Shown here one piece after another: positions 63,272 through 64,000 of a stretch of DNA of 64,000 bases. Numbering within the stretch: the first letter of the stretch is position 1; each line of letters starts with the position of its first letter. A program made the position numbers and the translations under genes. The stretch is from CAVQGZ01 sp942491665 (GTDB lineage Bacteria; Actinomycetota; Actinomycetes; Jiangellales; Jiangellaceae). The notes beneath the pieces are model-generated. The model ran no database searches. It saw only the letters and a program-made list of their open reading frames with translations, and had not been told where the DNA came from. Location: positions 62,001 to 126,000 of the forward strand of contig CALOBR010000011.1 in NCBI GenBank assembly GCA_942491665.1, read 5' to 3'.

Positions 63272-63301
63272 ACCCACCACCAGGTCAGCGAAGGAGCTGC
63301 A

Positions 63302-64000
63302 ATGACGGAGACGACGCACCGGTCAAGCCGCGCGCGCAATGGCAAGTCCGCGAAGAAGGGGCTCACCGTGGAGCGAATCTTCACCACCCCCGACGTGCAC
63401 CCCTACGACGAGGTGGCCTGGGAGCGGCGCGACGTCGTCCAGAAGAACTGGAAGACCGATGAAGTCGTCTTCGAGCAGCGCGGCGTGGAGTACCCCGACT
63501 TCTGGTCGGTCAACGCCTCGACCATCGTCACCACCAAGTACTTCCGTGGCGCCGTCGGCACCGAGGCCCGCGAGTGGAGCTTGCGCCAGGTGATCGACCG
63601 CGTCGTGAAGACCTACCGGGCTGCCGGCGAGGAGCATGGCTACTTCGCCACCTCGGAGGACGCCGAGGTGTTCGAGCACGAGCTGGCGTGGATGCTGCTG
63701 CACCAGGTGTTCTCGTTCAACAGCCCCGTCTGGTTCAACGTCGGGACGTCCGCGCCGCAGCAAGTGAGCGCCTGCTTCATCCTGTCAGTGGACGACACGA
63801 TGGACTCGATCCTCAACTGGTACAAAGAGGAGGGGCGCATCTTCAAGGGCGGCTCCGGCGCCGGCCTCAACCTCTCGCGCATCCGCTCCTCCAAGGAGCT
63901 GCTCTCCTCCGGTGGCACGGCGTCCGGGCCGGTGTCGTTCATGCGTGGAGCCGACGCCTCCGCGGGCACCATCAAGTCCGGTGGGGCCACCCGGCGGGCA
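63302..64000 (+). CDS. nrdJ: Adenosylcobalamin-dependent (class II) ribonucleotide reductase, N-terminal part
   Basis: The gene runs off the window; 233 codons are visible without a stop. The ATG at 63302 has AAGGAG 5 bases upstream. After a basic N-terminal tail come IFTTPDVHPYDEVAWERRDVV, SVNASTIVTTKYFRG, the segment FSFNSPVWFNVG, SACFILSVDDTMDSI with the first active-site cysteine, GRIFKGGSGAGLNLSRIRSS and TASGPVSFMRGADASAGTIKSGG. This is the NrdJ type found with nrdR in Actinobacteria; it makes deoxyribonucleotides using vitamin B12 and needs no oxygen. Confidence 0.96.
   Translation, partial: MTETTHRSSRARNGKSAKKGLTVERIFTTPDVHPYDEVAWERRDVVQKNWKTDEVVFEQRGVEYPDFWSVNASTIVTTKYFRGAVGTEAREWSLRQVIDRVVKTYRAAGEEHGYFATSEDAEVFEHELAWMLLHQVFSFNSPVWFNVGTSAPQQVSACFILSVDDTMDSILNWYKEEGRIFKGGSGAGLNLSRIRSSKELLSSGGTASGPVSFMRGADASAGTIKSGGATRRA

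Noticed and set aside
63215..63301. Cobalamin riboswitch controlling nrdJ
   Set aside because: No conserved B12 box or multi-helix layout is visible; only one simple stem is present.

Overview
The window is a gene-dense, roughly 70% GC stretch of an actinobacterial chromosome. GTG starts are frequent and there are no insertion sequences, prophage genes, tRNA or rRNA genes, or CRISPR arrays. The gene order (rimP-nusA-infB, rpsO-pnp, dapB-thyX-dapA, ftsK-pgsA-clgR, recA-recX, miaB-miaA-dapF-hflX, lexA-LysM-nrdR-nrdJ) is the conserved core block also known from mycobacteria. The presence of RNase Y together with RNase J and the overall gene content suggest a Micrococcales member, perhaps near the Intrasporangiaceae. 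That placement is inference.

Layout. 1-7.9 kb: end of proS, then the translation operon rimP-nusA-ylxR-infB-ylxP-rbfA-truB-ribF. 7.9-10.7 kb: a divergent accessory pair (AGPS-like FAD oxidase and a DUF2855 protein). 10.7-15.6 kb: rpsO, pnp, an M16 protease and dapB. 15.6-18.3 kb: a membrane/TPR-like protein facing a four-gene minus-strand operon (GNAT, DUF2461, azlC, azlD). 18.4-24.3 kb: thyX-dapA-rnj and an ftsK gene interrupted by a one-base frameshift. 24.3-29.1 kb: aquaporin, rimO, pgsA, cinA, clgR. 29.1-37.8 kb: Nei2-type glycosylase, ROK regulator with flavin reductase, the large Lhr helicase, a methyltransferase and a DinB-like protein. 37.9-44.1 kb: DUF3046, recA-recX, an alpha/beta hydrolase, rny and an unknown winged-helix-like protein. 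44.2-47.5 kb: a glutamate-type ABC importer (gluABCD). 47.6-55.6 kb: miaB, an extradiol-dioxygenase-like protein, miaA, dapF, hflX and a short UvrA paralogue. 55.6-61 kb: S9 peptidase, DinG-type helicase, and an overlapping lipoprotein/secreted-protein pair. 61-64 kb: lexA divergent from a LysM protein, then nrdR and the start of nrdJ.

The main themes are ribosome and RNA biogenesis (nusA, infB, rbfA, truB, rimP, rimO, pnp, rnj, rny, miaA/B, hflX), DAP/lysine synthesis (dapA, dapB, dapF), dTMP and dNTP supply (thyX, nrdJ) and DNA-damage response. The damage circuit is unusually legible. LexA boxes lie before recA, lexA and the LysM gene, and motifs like the LexA-independent RecA-NDp (PafBC) promoter lie before recA, the LysM gene and lhr, each with the correct 8-bp spacing to a -10-like hexamer.

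About twenty genes carry a TANNNT-like -10 only 6-9 bases before the start codon and no clear ribosome-binding site. This implies widespread leaderless transcription, and it helped to choose starts. I saw no clearly new multi-gene defence or biosynthetic system. The items most worth following are the ftsK frameshift, the damage-type lhr promoter, an apparent CTG start for gluC, and two very stable stem-loops (gluB-gluC and nrdR-nrdJ).
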